A program made the translations under genes and the position numbers. This document shows positions 42,902-51,888 of a DNA stretch of 51,984 nucleotides, one piece after another; positions within the stretch are counted from its first letter, which is position 1; every line of letters starts with the position of its first letter. Under the pieces are notes generated by a model. It saw only the letters and a program-made list of their open reading frames with translations, ran no database searches and was not told the DNA's origin. Origin of the DNA: an uncultured Acholeplasmatales bacterium (GTDB lineage Bacteria; Bacillota_I; Bacilli_A; Acholeplasmatales; UBA5453); the NCBI GenBank assembly GCA_927433595.1, contig CAKMJY010000012.1:1-51984 (forward strand). Reading direction: 5' to 3'.

Positions 42902-43858
42902 ATGGATTTTATCATACCGTTTTTGTTGTTAGTATTTGGATTTGTTTTACTCGTAAAAGGCGCCGATTTGTTTGTTGATGGGGCATCATCGATCGCGAAG
43001 TTTTTTAAAGTATCCAGTTTAGTCATCGGTTTAACTGTGGTTGCATTTGGTACCTCGTTACCAGAGGCAGCAGTTAGTATATCGGCGTCCATTGCCGGTG
43101 TCGATGATGTATCACTCGGTAACATCGTAGGTTCTAATATCTTTAATATTTTATTCATCTTGGGGTTATCTGCAGTAATTGTGTCACAAGTAGTTCATGG
43201 TGATTTACTATCGAGAGACTTCTTATTTTCGATTCTATCAGCAGTGATACTAATACCATTTTATTATTTTATTGGCATCGATCATGTAGTTACTAGATTA
43301 GAGGGTATTTTCTTATTGGTCTTATTCGCCCTATTCTTATATGCAGTCTTTAAAAATAGTAAGCAAGTTGAGTTATTAGAGGTTGAAGACATCAAACTCA
43401 AGTATCCGATTAATAAAGCACTAATCATTACGTTGCTCGGTTTAATTGGGATTGTTGCAGGCGGTGTTTTGGTCACAAACGCTGCGAGAGACATTGCCTT
43501 AAAGTTAGGGATGTCTGAATGGTTGGTTGGCTTAACAATTGTATCCATTGGGACTTCATTACCGGAATTGGTAACAAGTGTCGTTGCCGCATTTAAAAAA
43601 GAATCAGATATTGCGATTGGGAATGTCGTAGGTTCTAATATATTTAACGTGTTATTCGTCCTCGGTTTTAGTGCATCCATATCGCCCGTAAATATCAACG
43701 TATCCGCGCTATTTGATGTAGTTTTCTTATTAATCATATCTGTTACTACATACTTATTTGCATTATCCAGTCGTAAGATTAGCCGAATTGAAGGTTTGTG
43801 TATGTTTTTGGCATATCTAGGCTATATGGCTTACATCATCATGAGAGATTTAAATTAA
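42902..43858 (+). CDS. Ca2+/cation antiporter (CaCA family, YrbG type), copy 1
   Basis: A 318-residue membrane protein of about ten helices, built from two inverted halves. Each half has the alpha-repeat: GTSLPEAAVSI plus GNIVGSNIFNI in the first, GTSLPELVTSV plus GNVVGSNIFNV in the second. The Glu of each GTSLPE binds the cation in this family. It exchanges Ca2+ for Na+ or H+ across the membrane. The frame opens at 42881, but ATG 42902 with AAGGAG upstream is better. A paralogue follows directly. Confidence 0.93.
   Translation: MDFIIPFLLLVFGFVLLVKGADLFVDGASSIAKFFKVSSLVIGLTVVAFGTSLPEAAVSISASIAGVDDVSLGNIVGSNIFNILFILGLSAVIVSQVVHGDLLSRDFLFSILSAVILIPFYYFIGIDHVVTRLEGIFLLVLFALFLYAVFKNSKQVELLEVEDIKLKYPINKALIITLLGLIGIVAGGVLVTNAARDIALKLGMSEWLVGLTIVSIGTSLPELVTSVVAAFKKESDIAIGNVVGSNIFNVLFVLGFSASISPVNINVSALFDVVFLLIISVTTYLFALSSRKISRIEGLCMFLAYLGYMAYIIMRDLN
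43583..43614 (+). repeat. 32-bp identical stretch shared by the two exchanger genes (copy 1)
   Basis: This stretch starts GTTGCCGCATTTAAA and is identical to 44645-44676 in the next gene. It encodes VAAFKKESDI in the second alpha-repeat. It reflects a tandem duplication with selection or gene conversion. Confidence 0.8.
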
Positions 43859-43865
43859 CTAAATT

Positions 43866-43929
43866 CTCCCTACATCATTTGACAGATGACAAAAAACCAT
43901 TATAATGGTTATGGAATGATGTAAGGGAG
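43866..43929 (+). promoter_or_regulatory. Inverted repeat flanking promoter and covering the RBS of exchanger copy 2
   Basis: Arms CTCCCTACATCAT (43866-43878) and ATGATGTAAGGGAG (43916-43929) pair over 13 bp with one bulge. The right arm contains the ribosome binding site. A promoter lies between the arms, so only read-through transcripts from copy 1 would carry both and hide the site. Confidence 0.6.
43879..43910 (+). promoter_or_regulatory. Promoter of exchanger copy 2 with palindromic -10 operator
   Basis: TTGACA (43879-43884), a 16-bp spacer and TATAAT (43901-43906). The -10 box is inside a perfect 16-bp palindrome AACCATTATAATGGTT (43895-43910), as expected for a repressor site. Confidence 0.78.
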
Positions 43930-43939
43930 GATTTTTTAT

Positions 43940-44926
43940 ATGACCCTATGGTTATCAGTATTATTATTAATTATCGGATTTTTGTTACTCGTTAAAGGTG
44001 CCGACTTCTTTGTGGATGGTGCGTCTAATATCGCGAGAGTGTTTAGGGTGTCTTCCTTAATCATTGGTTTAACAGTGGTCGCATTCGGTACGTCTCTACC
44101 AGAGGCAGCGGTGAGTATTTCATCCGCATTAGCTGGTGTAGATGATGTGTCTTTTGGCAATATTGTTGGGTCTAACATCTTTAATACAGCATTGATTTTA
44201 GGGGTATCAGCTTTGGTAATCCCACAAGTGGTGCACCTAGATTTGGTTAAAAGAGACTTACCAATCAACGTGTTGGCTGTACTCGTATTGATTCCATTCT
44301 TTTTCTTATTTAGTCAAACAACGAATTTACTAAATCGTTTTGAAGGTGTTGTCTTACTATTCATGTTGGCAGGTTTTATGTATTTAATCTTAAAAGATGC
44401 AAAAAACATGCGTAACCTTGATCCACATCAATTAGCTGAAGCAAAAGAAATTAAAGCCCCAGATATGAGCATCAAAAAGGCCATTATTCTAACCTTAATC
44501 GGGATGGCAGGCATTGTTTTTGGTGGTATATTGGTCACAAATTCTGCAAGAGATATCGCCATTGAACTTGGGATGTCAGAATGGCTAGTCGGTCTAACGA
44601 TTGTCAGTGTCGGCACATCCTTACCTGAACTGGTAACGAGTGTAGTTGCCGCATTTAAAAAAGAATCAGATATTGCCATTGGTAATATCGTGGGTTCTAA
44701 TATCTTTAATATATTATTCATTTTAGGTATGACAGCATTCATCAATCCAGTCAGCTTAAATGCATCCGCCATCATTGATGTTGTGATCTTACTCTGTATT
44801 ACATCCTTTGTATTGGTAGTCGCATACTTTAAACGACATGTTGGTAGATTAAATGGTTTAATCTTATTAATGAGCTATATCGCGTATTTAGTTTATATCA
44901 TCATAAGAGACACACCAACTCTATAA
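43940..44926 (+). CDS. Ca2+/cation antiporter (CaCA family, YrbG type), copy 2
   Basis: A 328-residue paralogue of the preceding gene with the same two alpha-repeats (GTSLPEAAVSI, GNIVGSNIFN; GTSLPELVTSV, GNIVGSNIFNI). It is clearly similar over its whole length, with a longer central loop (about residues 150-185) that is charged. It has its own promoter, a palindromic operator and a possible hairpin over its AAGGGAGG site, so its expression is controlled differently from copy 1. The two may serve different ions or conditions, or form a heterodimer (inference). Confidence 0.93.
   Translation: MTLWLSVLLLIIGFLLLVKGADFFVDGASNIARVFRVSSLIIGLTVVAFGTSLPEAAVSISSALAGVDDVSFGNIVGSNIFNTALILGVSALVIPQVVHLDLVKRDLPINVLAVLVLIPFFFLFSQTTNLLNRFEGVVLLFMLAGFMYLILKDAKNMRNLDPHQLAEAKEIKAPDMSIKKAIILTLIGMAGIVFGGILVTNSARDIAIELGMSEWLVGLTIVSVGTSLPELVTSVVAAFKKESDIAIGNIVGSNIFNILFILGMTAFINPVSLNASAIIDVVILLCITSFVLVVAYFKRHVGRLNGLILLMSYIAYLVYIIIRDTPTL
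44645..44676 (+). repeat. 32-bp identical stretch shared by the two exchanger genes (copy 2)
   Basis: Identical to 43583-43614; see there. It codes for the same VAAFKKESDI segment of the second alpha-repeat. Confidence 0.8.
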
Positions 44927-44927
44927 A

Positions 44928-44963
44928 AAGACAAAACGGCAATTAAAATTTGCCGTTTTTTTT
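44928..44963. terminator. Bidirectional terminator between exchanger copy 2 and the hydrolase gene
   Basis: AAAACGGCAA / TTGCCGTTTT, a 10-bp stem with a 7-base loop and eight Ts on the plus strand; T-rich on the minus strand too. It ends convergent genes. Confidence 0.85.
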
Positions 44964-45725
44964 CTACATTTGGATTTGATTTAAGAATGAGATGACCAAT
45001 GAAAACCACGATTGATTGTGTTTATTTTCTAAATCATAGTGGATTGGATCATCCGTTTGTTCCTTAATGACTGCTTTTGTCCCTAAAGAAATCCCGTGAA
45101 CGCCTTTGTGATATAGGTGTAAGTCCACGATTACTTTATGCTTTTTCAAGGCTTGATAGAAAAGTTCGCTATTTTCAACCGGTACGGCTTGGTCATCCAC
45201 TGTATGCCATAAGAAGGTTGGTGGTGTTGCTTGAGATACTTTTAGTTCAAGCGAAAAATCCTTTCTGCTTTCAGCACTTTTATTGCCATATAATCTTTGG
45301 ATAGAGTCATGATGAGCAAATGCTTTTTTACCCGTGATAACTGGATAAGATAAAATCATGGCTAATGGTTTTTTTAATCCATATTGTTGATAAGTTACCC
45401 CTAGTTTAGCCATATAGTGGCCACCACTTGAAAAACCAACAAGAATAATATCTCTATGCTTAATTGGTAGGCCCTTGTTTTCGATTAAGTATTGATAGAA
45501 CCCTGCTAATTCCAGAATAGCCGCTTCATGCATTAACCATGTTTCGCGGTAATAAATGATAGCCGTATGATACCCATGATGTAAGAATTGTTCTGCAATC
45601 GGCATCGCTTCTCTTGGTGAGGTTCTTTGATAACCACCACCTGGTGCAATCAACACCAATGGCCTTAAGACATTATCTTTTAAGTGAATGTCAATATAGT
45701 TATTTGAGTTGAGTTGATGTCTCAT
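44964..45725 (-). CDS. Alpha/beta hydrolase (esterase/lipase-like, BD-FAE type)
   Basis: A 253-residue cytosolic serine hydrolase. It has the oxyanion motif LIAPGGGYQRTS (HGGG-like), nucleophile elbow GFSSGGH, the acid in WHTVDDQAVP and the His in KGVHGISLG. Such enzymes cleave acetyl or feruloyl esters of sugars or other small esters. It has no signal peptide. Its ATG overlaps the dnaE stop codon by 4 bp, so it is translated from the dnaE message although no functional link is apparent. Confidence 0.82.
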   Translation of the reverse strand: MRHQLNSNNYIDIHLKDNVLRPLVLIAPGGGYQRTSPREAMPIAEQFLHHGYHTAIIYYRETWLMHEAAILELAGFYQYLIENKGLPIKHRDIILVGFSSGGHYMAKLGVTYQQYGLKKPLAMILSYPVITGKKAFAHHDSIQRLYGNKSAESRKDFSLELKVSQATPPTFLWHTVDDQAVPVENSELFYQALKKHKVIVDLHLYHKGVHGISLGTKAVIKEQTDDPIHYDLENKHNQSWFSLVISFLNQIQM

Positions 45726-48688
45726 TTGATATGTTCTAACCTTTCAATGATGAATTTCAAGCCGCCATAGTCATTTGGTCTAACTTGTATTTTATAGACT
45801 TTATTCAGTTCGATTTTACCTTTGTACGTCTGATAAGTATTTGAAAACATCGTCATTTCTAATGTGACAGATCCGTCTGTCACTTCTAGAAATGCCATTT
45901 CTTGTTTGGTTTTGGTGATGATTTCATTGATCTTTTTGATGTAACCAATGGTTTGATGACTATGGGTAGAGAGTGCCTGGAGTTTATCTATTTGATGGTC
46001 TTTGATATAGGTTTCATATTGCATAAACGGTGACATTTGCAAGTTAAAGCCAAGTACTTCTTTTTCTTTTTCAATCAGTGTACCTAAGTCATATTCATCA
46101 AATGTTTTTGACACAATGTCAGAGACAAACAGTTCATATGCATCCACTTGGACGTTTCTTTTTTCAAACAGTGTTTTTCTATTTAATTTAAACCCGTCCA
46201 ATGCCCCACTAAATATCAGTGCGTTCATGACTGGTTCTTTTAATTCACCTTTTAGTCTCGCTTTAAAATCATCGTAGTCTTTAAATGGTTGCACCTCACG
46301 TGCCTCTTTGACTTTTTGAACCGTTTGTGAGCCTACATTCTTAATAGCTATCAAAGGATATATGACGCCTTTATCGGTGAGTTTAAACTCAAAATCCGTT
46401 TGATTCACATCCGGTGGTAAAACCTGAATCGATGCTTTTTTTAATTGATCAATATAGTTTGTAATGGCCTCAACACTTGAGGTCACACTCGATAGTAATG
46501 TCGTCATAAACGCATCAAAATAATTGGCTTTTAAATAAGCCATTTGATAGGCAACAATCGCATATGCAACGGAGTGACTCCGGTTAAATCCATAGTCTGC
46601 GAACTTGACTATGTAGTCATATATCTTATTCGCAAGTGCTTCTGTTTTACCATTTAAAACAGACTTTTTCACAAACTTAATGCGTTCATTTTCAAGTATG
46701 TCGTGGTTTTTCTTAGAGACACCACGTCTTAATAAATCTGCCTCAGCCAACGTATAATTGGCAAATTCATTGGCTATTTTCATAATCTGTTCCTGGTAAA
46801 TGATGATGCCATACGTTGGTTTTAAAATGGACTTTAATGCGGGGTCAATGTAAGAAAACGGTTTGCCGTTTCTTCTTTCAATGTAGACATCGATGTTGTC
46901 CATTGGACCTGGTCTAAATAGTGCGAGTAAGGCAACGACATCTTCAAACGTATTCGGTTTGAGTTTCGTTAGTACACGTCTCATCCCAACCGATTCCAAT
47001 TGAAATACGCCTTGGGTGTCCGCTCTACTCAATAAATCATATGTTTTTGAATCATCAAATGGGATATTCAAGATATCGATATCGATTGACTTAGTGTCTT
47101 TTAGTAGTTTTAACACATCGGTGATGATGCTTAGATTACGGATCCCTAAAAAGTCGATTTTTAATAACCCCAATGATTCTAAATCACTGGCTTCAAATTG
47201 GCTTTGATATAAATCAGATGCCCCTGTTTGGAATGGGATGATCCTCGATAAGTCTTCATTGGATAAAATGATACCTGCCGCATGTGTCCCAGTTTGTCTT
47301 GGTAGCCCTTCGATTTGTTTGGCTAAATCGAGTATTTTTTGAGTGCTTGGATCTAGTATTGAGGTCGCACTAGTTGCGAGTTTGACAATTCGGTTTGTAT
47401 CATTCATCGATAAATTTTGTGTACGGCAAATATCTCTAATCGAACTTTTCACTTGTAAGGTTGAAAAAGTGGTAATCGACAATACGCGTTTTTTACCATA
47501 TTTTTCTGCTACATACTTTATGACTTCATCTCTTCTATTATCCGGAAAATCTAGATCGATATCTGGCATACTAATGCGTTCCGGGTTTAAAAACCGTTCA
47601 AATAATAAATCGTATTTGATCGGGTCAACATCTGTAATGCCTAAGCAATAAGATACCAATGATCCTGCCGCTGACCCTCTACCTGGCCCAACCATGATGC
47701 CATGTTGTTTGGCATATTTGACAAAATCCCAAACCACTAAGAAGTAATCGTCATACCCCATGTTATGGATGGTTTTAAGTTCAAAATCCAGTCTTTCTTT
47801 GTATATATCAGGATTTGCCCATTTGCCTTGTTTATATCGTTTTCGTAAACCCACTAGACATAAATCTTTTAGATAAAGGTCTGATATCACGGTTTTATCG
47901 TCTAAGACTTTTGGCAATTCAAATGTTTTATGATTTAAGTTAAAATCCACTTTAGAAAATGCTTTATTTAGGTTATCAAACACAAAAGGATACTCAGAAA
48001 ATAGTTGTTTTAGTTCATCATACGTTTTAAAACTATAATCGCCATCGTCAAATCGTGCTTTGTTTGGATCGTCAATTTTGATTAAAGCATCAAACGCTTC
48101 CTGTTGGTGTTTCAAGTAATTCGTTTTATGAACTGGTAATATATGAATGCCTTGGCTGTTGGCTAATCTATTGATAAGTGGGGCAACCACCATTTCTTGT
48201 TTAAGGGTTTGTAGGCTTAATCCTATATAAAAATCGCTTAATGCTTGTTTGTAGTCAAGCGTTAATGCTAGTGCTAAATCGAACTCTGATTTTAATAAGG
48301 CTTGATCAATATCCGATTCAAACCCTGGTGTCACAAATATGAGGGATTCTTGATATTTAATCAAATCTTTAAAGTCGATGATGCGTTCTTTGGATAAGTT
48401 AACTAGACTAGAAAGGATGATGAGGTTTTGATAGCCCAAATCGTTTTTAGCATAGGCAAGTAGGCATGTTTTCTTTTGCATGTGCACTAAATCAATCTTC
48501 ATCCCAATGACTTTTTTAATGGGTGTTTTGACGTGTTTAAAAAACTTATATGCGGCATATAAGTTGTTGTCATCAGATAGATAAATCTTGTCATAACCGG
48601 CTTTTAATGACATATCTGCCATGTCTTCAAGCTTGATCATCGATTTTAATAGACTATATTCACTTTGAAAATATAGAAAGCCTGCCAT
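45722..48688 (-). CDS. dnaE: DNA polymerase III alpha subunit, DnaE type
   Basis: A 988-residue C-family DNA polymerase, shorter than the 1100-1160 usual for DnaE. The polymerase core is complete: GPGRGSAAGSLVSY, the catalytic PDIDLDFPD (Asp376, Asp378) and KIDFLG (Asp512), then GVFQLES, FRPGPM, and the fingers ADLLRRGVSKK. A C-terminal OB domain ends the protein. The N-terminal PHP domain is degenerate: the usual HxH (HLHVHSEYSLL) reads FLYFQSEYSLL and TDH reads SDDN, so no metal-dependent proofreading is expected there. In Firmicutes a DnaE extends primers while PolC does bulk synthesis; PolC is not in this window. Confidence 0.95.
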   Translation of the reverse strand: MAGFLYFQSEYSLLKSMIKLEDMADMSLKAGYDKIYLSDDNNLYAAYKFFKHVKTPIKKVIGMKIDLVHMQKKTCLLAYAKNDLGYQNLIILSSLVNLSKERIIDFKDLIKYQESLIFVTPGFESDIDQALLKSEFDLALALTLDYKQALSDFYIGLSLQTLKQEMVVAPLINRLANSQGIHILPVHKTNYLKHQQEAFDALIKIDDPNKARFDDGDYSFKTYDELKQLFSEYPFVFDNLNKAFSKVDFNLNHKTFELPKVLDDKTVISDLYLKDLCLVGLRKRYKQGKWANPDIYKERLDFELKTIHNMGYDDYFLVVWDFVKYAKQHGIMVGPGRGSAAGSLVSYCLGITDVDPIKYDLLFERFLNPERISMPDIDLDFPDNRRDEVIKYVAEKYGKKRVLSITTFSTLQVKSSIRDICRTQNLSMNDTNRIVKLATSATSILDPSTQKILDLAKQIEGLPRQTGTHAAGIILSNEDLSRIIPFQTGASDLYQSQFEASDLESLGLLKIDFLGIRNLSIITDVLKLLKDTKSIDIDILNIPFDDSKTYDLLSRADTQGVFQLESVGMRRVLTKLKPNTFEDVVALLALFRPGPMDNIDVYIERRNGKPFSYIDPALKSILKPTYGIIIYQEQIMKIANEFANYTLAEADLLRRGVSKKNHDILENERIKFVKKSVLNGKTEALANKIYDYIVKFADYGFNRSHSVAYAIVAYQMAYLKANYFDAFMTTLLSSVTSSVEAITNYIDQLKKASIQVLPPDVNQTDFEFKLTDKGVIYPLIAIKNVGSQTVQKVKEAREVQPFKDYDDFKARLKGELKEPVMNALIFSGALDGFKLNRKTLFEKRNVQVDAYELFVSDIVSKTFDEYDLGTLIEKEKEVLGFNLQMSPFMQYETYIKDHQIDKLQALSTHSHQTIGYIKKINEIITKTKQEMAFLEVTDGSVTLEMTMFSNTYQTYKGKIELNKVYKIQVRPNDYGGLKFIIERLEHIK

Positions 48689-48708
48689 CTAATCACATCC
48701 TAATTGAT

Positions 48709-48717
48709 AGTATATCA
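48709..48717 (-). promoter_or_regulatory. Extended -10 box of dnaE
   Basis: TGATATACT about 20 bp before the dnaE start, which has an AGGATGTGAT site. No clear -35 is visible. Confidence 0.45.
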
Positions 48718-48754
48718 TAGATATATATTGATGCTTTATGGAAATTGACTAAAG

Positions 48755-50128
48755 TCATGATTTCTTCAGTTTAACATAATAGATACCAAAGGCAGCAATC
48801 GATAACACACTTCCACCGATGATGACATAGGCAATTCGCATGAGGGACGGATTTTGATCTGGTTTATTTTCAAGAATGGTAATGCTTCTTAAGTGATAGC
48901 TGTGATTCCCAAATGCATCAATCGCCAAATACAGGGCTTGATACTCACCAGGTTCTTCACTCAAATTGGTCTCAACTAAAGTCCATTTGACTGGTAGATT
49001 CGAATTATCAGTCACCTTAATATTTGCATTTAAATCAATCGCTGCATAACTATCTTGTTTAATTGGTGCGATATCAAAGGTTGGTGGTATTAAGTCTCTC
49101 ACGATGATAGACATACGGTATGAAGTCTTATTATTAGACGAATCTGTTAGTTCATAAATGGCTTCATAGTGACCGACTTGGTTGGTGTTTAAATCGGTAT
49201 CTATCAACACATCTGAAACAGAAATTGAATCATAGTTATCACTGGCTTTGATGATTAAATCCGATAATTGAACCGTTTCATTTAAACTGATAACCAGTTG
49301 ATTCGTCTTTAAAGCAAGCGTTGGCTCTAATAAATCTTGGATTTGAAGAAAGGTTTCATGGTAAGTATGATTCCCTGATTGGTCATAAACATCAATTCTA
49401 ATCGGATAACTGCCAATGGCTTGATAGTTAACCTCGTTATCTGTCAATGACACATTTGGTGATTGATCATAGTTATCGGTAATGACATAAAACTGATTCA
49501 AATCCAATGTATCACCGATATTGATGATGGGGTTCTCTTTTTCGACAATGACAGGACATTGGTAATCTTTAACGTGAAGTAGTAATACGTATCTTGATTC
49601 GTTTAAGGATTTATCCATTAAAATGATATGCAGTTTATATAAACCAATTTGGTTCAAATTAATGCCTTGGTAGTCAACTGTAACTGATATATCACTTTTA
49701 GCATCGTAATTATCCTTGTAATCGATATATTTTAAGTAATCAATCACAGTGGTTTTTACTGGAACTTCAATCATGATGCCTTTGGTTAAGATGGGCGGTT
49801 CTGTATCAATGATTCTAAATGTGATGGATTGAACTGATGATTTGTTATATTTTGGTGACGTCACTTTATAATCGAGTCTATATTCTTTTAAGATACTCGT
49901 ATTAATCACGGAAATAAACGTGTAATTGATGCCATTTTTAATATAATAGAGATTATCGTCTCTTAACCCTTCTGTTAGTGTGGCATAAGGCATGTCTAAA
50001 TAGTCCTCTATATTCGCATGGAGTGGGACTTCTACAGTTGTGTTATGCCAAACAAACACTTGATTATTCGCATATATTTTCACTGATATTAACGGCATTA
50101 ATAAAATCATAATCCATAGTTTTTTCAT
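48755..50128 (-). CDS. Surface protein with tandem Ig-like (DUF5011-type) domains
   Basis: A 457-residue protein with signal peptide (MKKLWIMILLMPLISVKIYA), then about four to five Ig-like repeats of roughly 75-80 residues, and a C-terminal membrane helix (about 430-450) with a short basic tail (KLKKS). The repeats share the DNYD-x-(10)-G-x-Y pattern, for example VITDNYDQSPNVSL, KASDNYDSISVS and DKSLNESRY, as in bacterial DUF5011/HYR-like domains of extracellular proteins. It lacks an LPxTG sorting motif, fitting a wall-less cell. Likely a stalk for adhesion or for presenting another factor. ATG 50128 has a GGGTGAT site and starts the signal peptide. Confidence 0.8.
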   Translation of the reverse strand: MKKLWIMILLMPLISVKIYANNQVFVWHNTTVEVPLHANIEDYLDMPYATLTEGLRDDNLYYIKNGINYTFISVINTSILKEYRLDYKVTSPKYNKSSVQSITFRIIDTEPPILTKGIMIEVPVKTTVIDYLKYIDYKDNYDAKSDISVTVDYQGINLNQIGLYKLHIILMDKSLNESRYVLLLHVKDYQCPVIVEKENPIINIGDTLDLNQFYVITDNYDQSPNVSLTDNEVNYQAIGSYPIRIDVYDQSGNHTYHETFLQIQDLLEPTLALKTNQLVISLNETVQLSDLIIKASDNYDSISVSDVLIDTDLNTNQVGHYEAIYELTDSSNNKTSYRMSIIVRDLIPPTFDIAPIKQDSYAAIDLNANIKVTDNSNLPVKWTLVETNLSEEPGEYQALYLAIDAFGNHSYHLRSITILENKPDQNPSLMRIAYVIIGGSVLSIAAFGIYYVKLKKS

Positions 50129-50171
50129 GATATCACCCAATAGATAGATACCAAACTTAACGCATATTTAC

Positions 50172-50206
50172 TTTAAAAAAACAGCCGATTTGTGATCGGC
50201 TGTTAA
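50172..50206 (-). terminator. Terminator of the right-end ABC exporter gene
   Basis: AACAGCCGAT / ATCGGCTGTT, a perfect 10-bp stem with a 5-base loop, then seven Ts on the minus strand. It is 5 bp past the stop codon. Confidence 0.88.
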
Positions 50207-50208
50207 TG

Positions 50209-51879
50209 TTATATGACGTCTGCAAGCTTTTCTTCGCGTTCCGTTAAGAATTGGCGTTTGTATAATTCGAAGTATGCGCCACGTTTCGCAAGCAGTTCTT
50301 TGTGTGAACCTTGTTCAACGATTTTACCATTGGACAAGTAAACAATTAAATCACTCTTCACGATGGTAGATAAGCGGTGCGCAACAATAAAGGATGTTCT
50401 GTCCTTTAATAGCGTATCGGTCGCATCCTGAATTACCTTTTCGGATTCGGAGTCGATCGATGAAGTCGCTTCATCTAGAATTAAGATTCTAGGGTCTGCT
50501 AAGATGGCTCTCGCAAATGATATCAATTGTTTTTGACCAATCGATAATTTATTCCCGCCTTCACCAACTTCGCTTTGGTATTGATGTTCCATTTCTTTGA
50601 TGAAATCATCTGCACCAATTGCTTTAGCAGCAGATATCACTTGTTCATCGGTTGCATCTAAGTTACCATAACGGATGTTTTCCATCACAGTACCTGAAAA
50701 TAGATGTGGTGTTTGTAAGACATAACCTAAACGTTTGTGTAACCAGTGTAAGCTTCTTGCTTTGTAGTTTTTGTTATCGATTAGGATTTCACCTTTGGTT
50801 GGTTCATAAAATCTAGATAATAGGTTGATGATGGTGGTTTTACCACTACCAGTATGCCCGACTAATGCAACTGAGGTTCCCGCTTTTACGGTTAAATTAA
50901 AGTTTTCTAAAATTACTTCATTGTCAACATATTGGAATGTGACATCTTTAAATGTGACATCACCAACAATCGGTTCCCAGTTTTCTTTCTTAGGTGCCAA
51001 TAAATCGCCATAAGCTGCGATGACTTCATCTGTATCGTGGATTTCTGGTTTGGTTTCAATCAATTGTACGACACGTTCTGCAGAAGCTTGTGCTTGTTGG
51101 AATTGCGCTAAGATTCTTGCAATCTGCATGATTGGTTCAAAAAATCTGATCGCATATTCGATAAATGCATAAAGCGTACCAACTGAGATAACCGCCGTTA
51201 GGCCAACCCCTAAAACGCTTCTGCCACCTTCATAGGAAATGACACCAATGACGATATAAGAAATCATCAACATAATTGGTGAGAATACCGCTGAAAATAG
51301 GACTGCTTTCATACTTGCTCTTCTTAAGCCATATGTTTTTTCTTTAAACTCACGTGAGTTTTCAGACTCAATGGCAAGACTCTTGGTTGTTTTCGCACCC
51401 ATGAATGATTCATTATAAGATGCGGTTACTTGTGAGTTGATCTTGCGTGATTCACGATAGCCTAATAATATTTTTCTTCTAAAATAGATTGCAATGACAG
51501 CCATAAATGGAATGGCGACGGTAACAATTAATGCCAACTGCCAGTTCATCGCAAACATGATAATGAGAATCACTAACATGATCATCGCACTCCATAAGAA
51601 GTCAACTAACCCCCATGAAATGATGTTTGCAAGTTTTCTTGAGTCAGATGTCATTCTGGCCATTACCCAACCTTGTGGTGTTTTATCGAAATATGAGAAC
51701 GATAAACGTTGTAAGGTTTCAAATGATTGTTTTCTAAGTTCATAGTTAACCGCAACTTCGATTTTACCTGCTTGGTAAATGAATCCCCAAATGGTTAAAC
51801 CAAATCCGATTGCAACTACGACATTGATGATGATAAATGGTACAAGCGTTTCAAATTCTTTTGCTTTAAAGAATGTACA
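50209..51879 (-). CDS. ABC exporter half-transporter, 5' end missing (partial)
   Basis: The preserved part (about 556 codons) holds the end of the membrane domain and a complete ATPase domain: Walker A GHTGSGKTT, Q-loop YVLQTPHLFSG, signature LSIGQKQ, Walker B ILILDEATSSIDSE with the catalytic Glu, and H-loop VAHRLST. The frame stays open past the ATG at 51663 through family-typical sequence (YFDKTPQGWVMARM, NYELRKQSFETLQRLSF) up to about 51879, but a stop follows at 51904-51906 and the first membrane helices are absent. The gene is cut at a junction with foreign-looking DNA, so I treat it as partial rather than starting at 51663. It belongs to the multidrug/lipid exporter type, canonical-site half. 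Confidence 0.85.
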   Translation of the reverse strand, partial: CTFFKAKEFETLVPFIIINVVVAIGFGLTIWGFIYQAGKIEVAVNYELRKQSFETLQRLSFSYFDKTPQGWVMARMTSDSRKLANIISWGLVDFLWSAMIMLVILIIMFAMNWQLALIVTVAIPFMAVIAIYFRRKILLGYRESRKINSQVTASYNESFMGAKTTKSLAIESENSREFKEKTYGLRRASMKAVLFSAVFSPIMLMISYIVIGVISYEGGRSVLGVGLTAVISVGTLYAFIEYAIRFFEPIMQIARILAQFQQAQASAERVVQLIETKPEIHDTDEVIAAYGDLLAPKKENWEPIVGDVTFKDVTFQYVDNEVILENFNLTVKAGTSVALVGHTGSGKTTIINLLSRFYEPTKGEILIDNKNYKARSLHWLHKRLGYVLQTPHLFSGTVMENIRYGNLDATDEQVISAAKAIGADDFIKEMEHQYQSEVGEGGNKLSIGQKQLISFARAILADPRILILDEATSSIDSESEKVIQDATDTLLKDRTSFIVAHRLSTIVKSDLIVYLSNGKIVEQGSHKELLAKRGAYFELYKRQFLTEREEKLADVI

Positions 51880-51888
51880 CGAGGTAAT

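Noticed and set aside
43282-43737. 151-residue minus-strand frame opposite the first exchanger
   Set aside because: It mirrors the strongly conserved exchanger gene, is rich in Thr/Asn as expected of a shadow, and has no start signals. A similar shadow exists over copy 2.
42902-44926. Recent duplication of a mobile element type for the two exchangers
   Set aside because: No flanking repeats or transposase are present and most of the DNA has diverged; an old tandem gene duplication is sufficient.
51663-51663. ATG at 51663 as true start of the right-end ABC gene
   Set aside because: The frame upstream keeps coding for family-typical sequence (NYELRKQSF, SFSYFDKTP) for about 70 codons, so this Met is internal.
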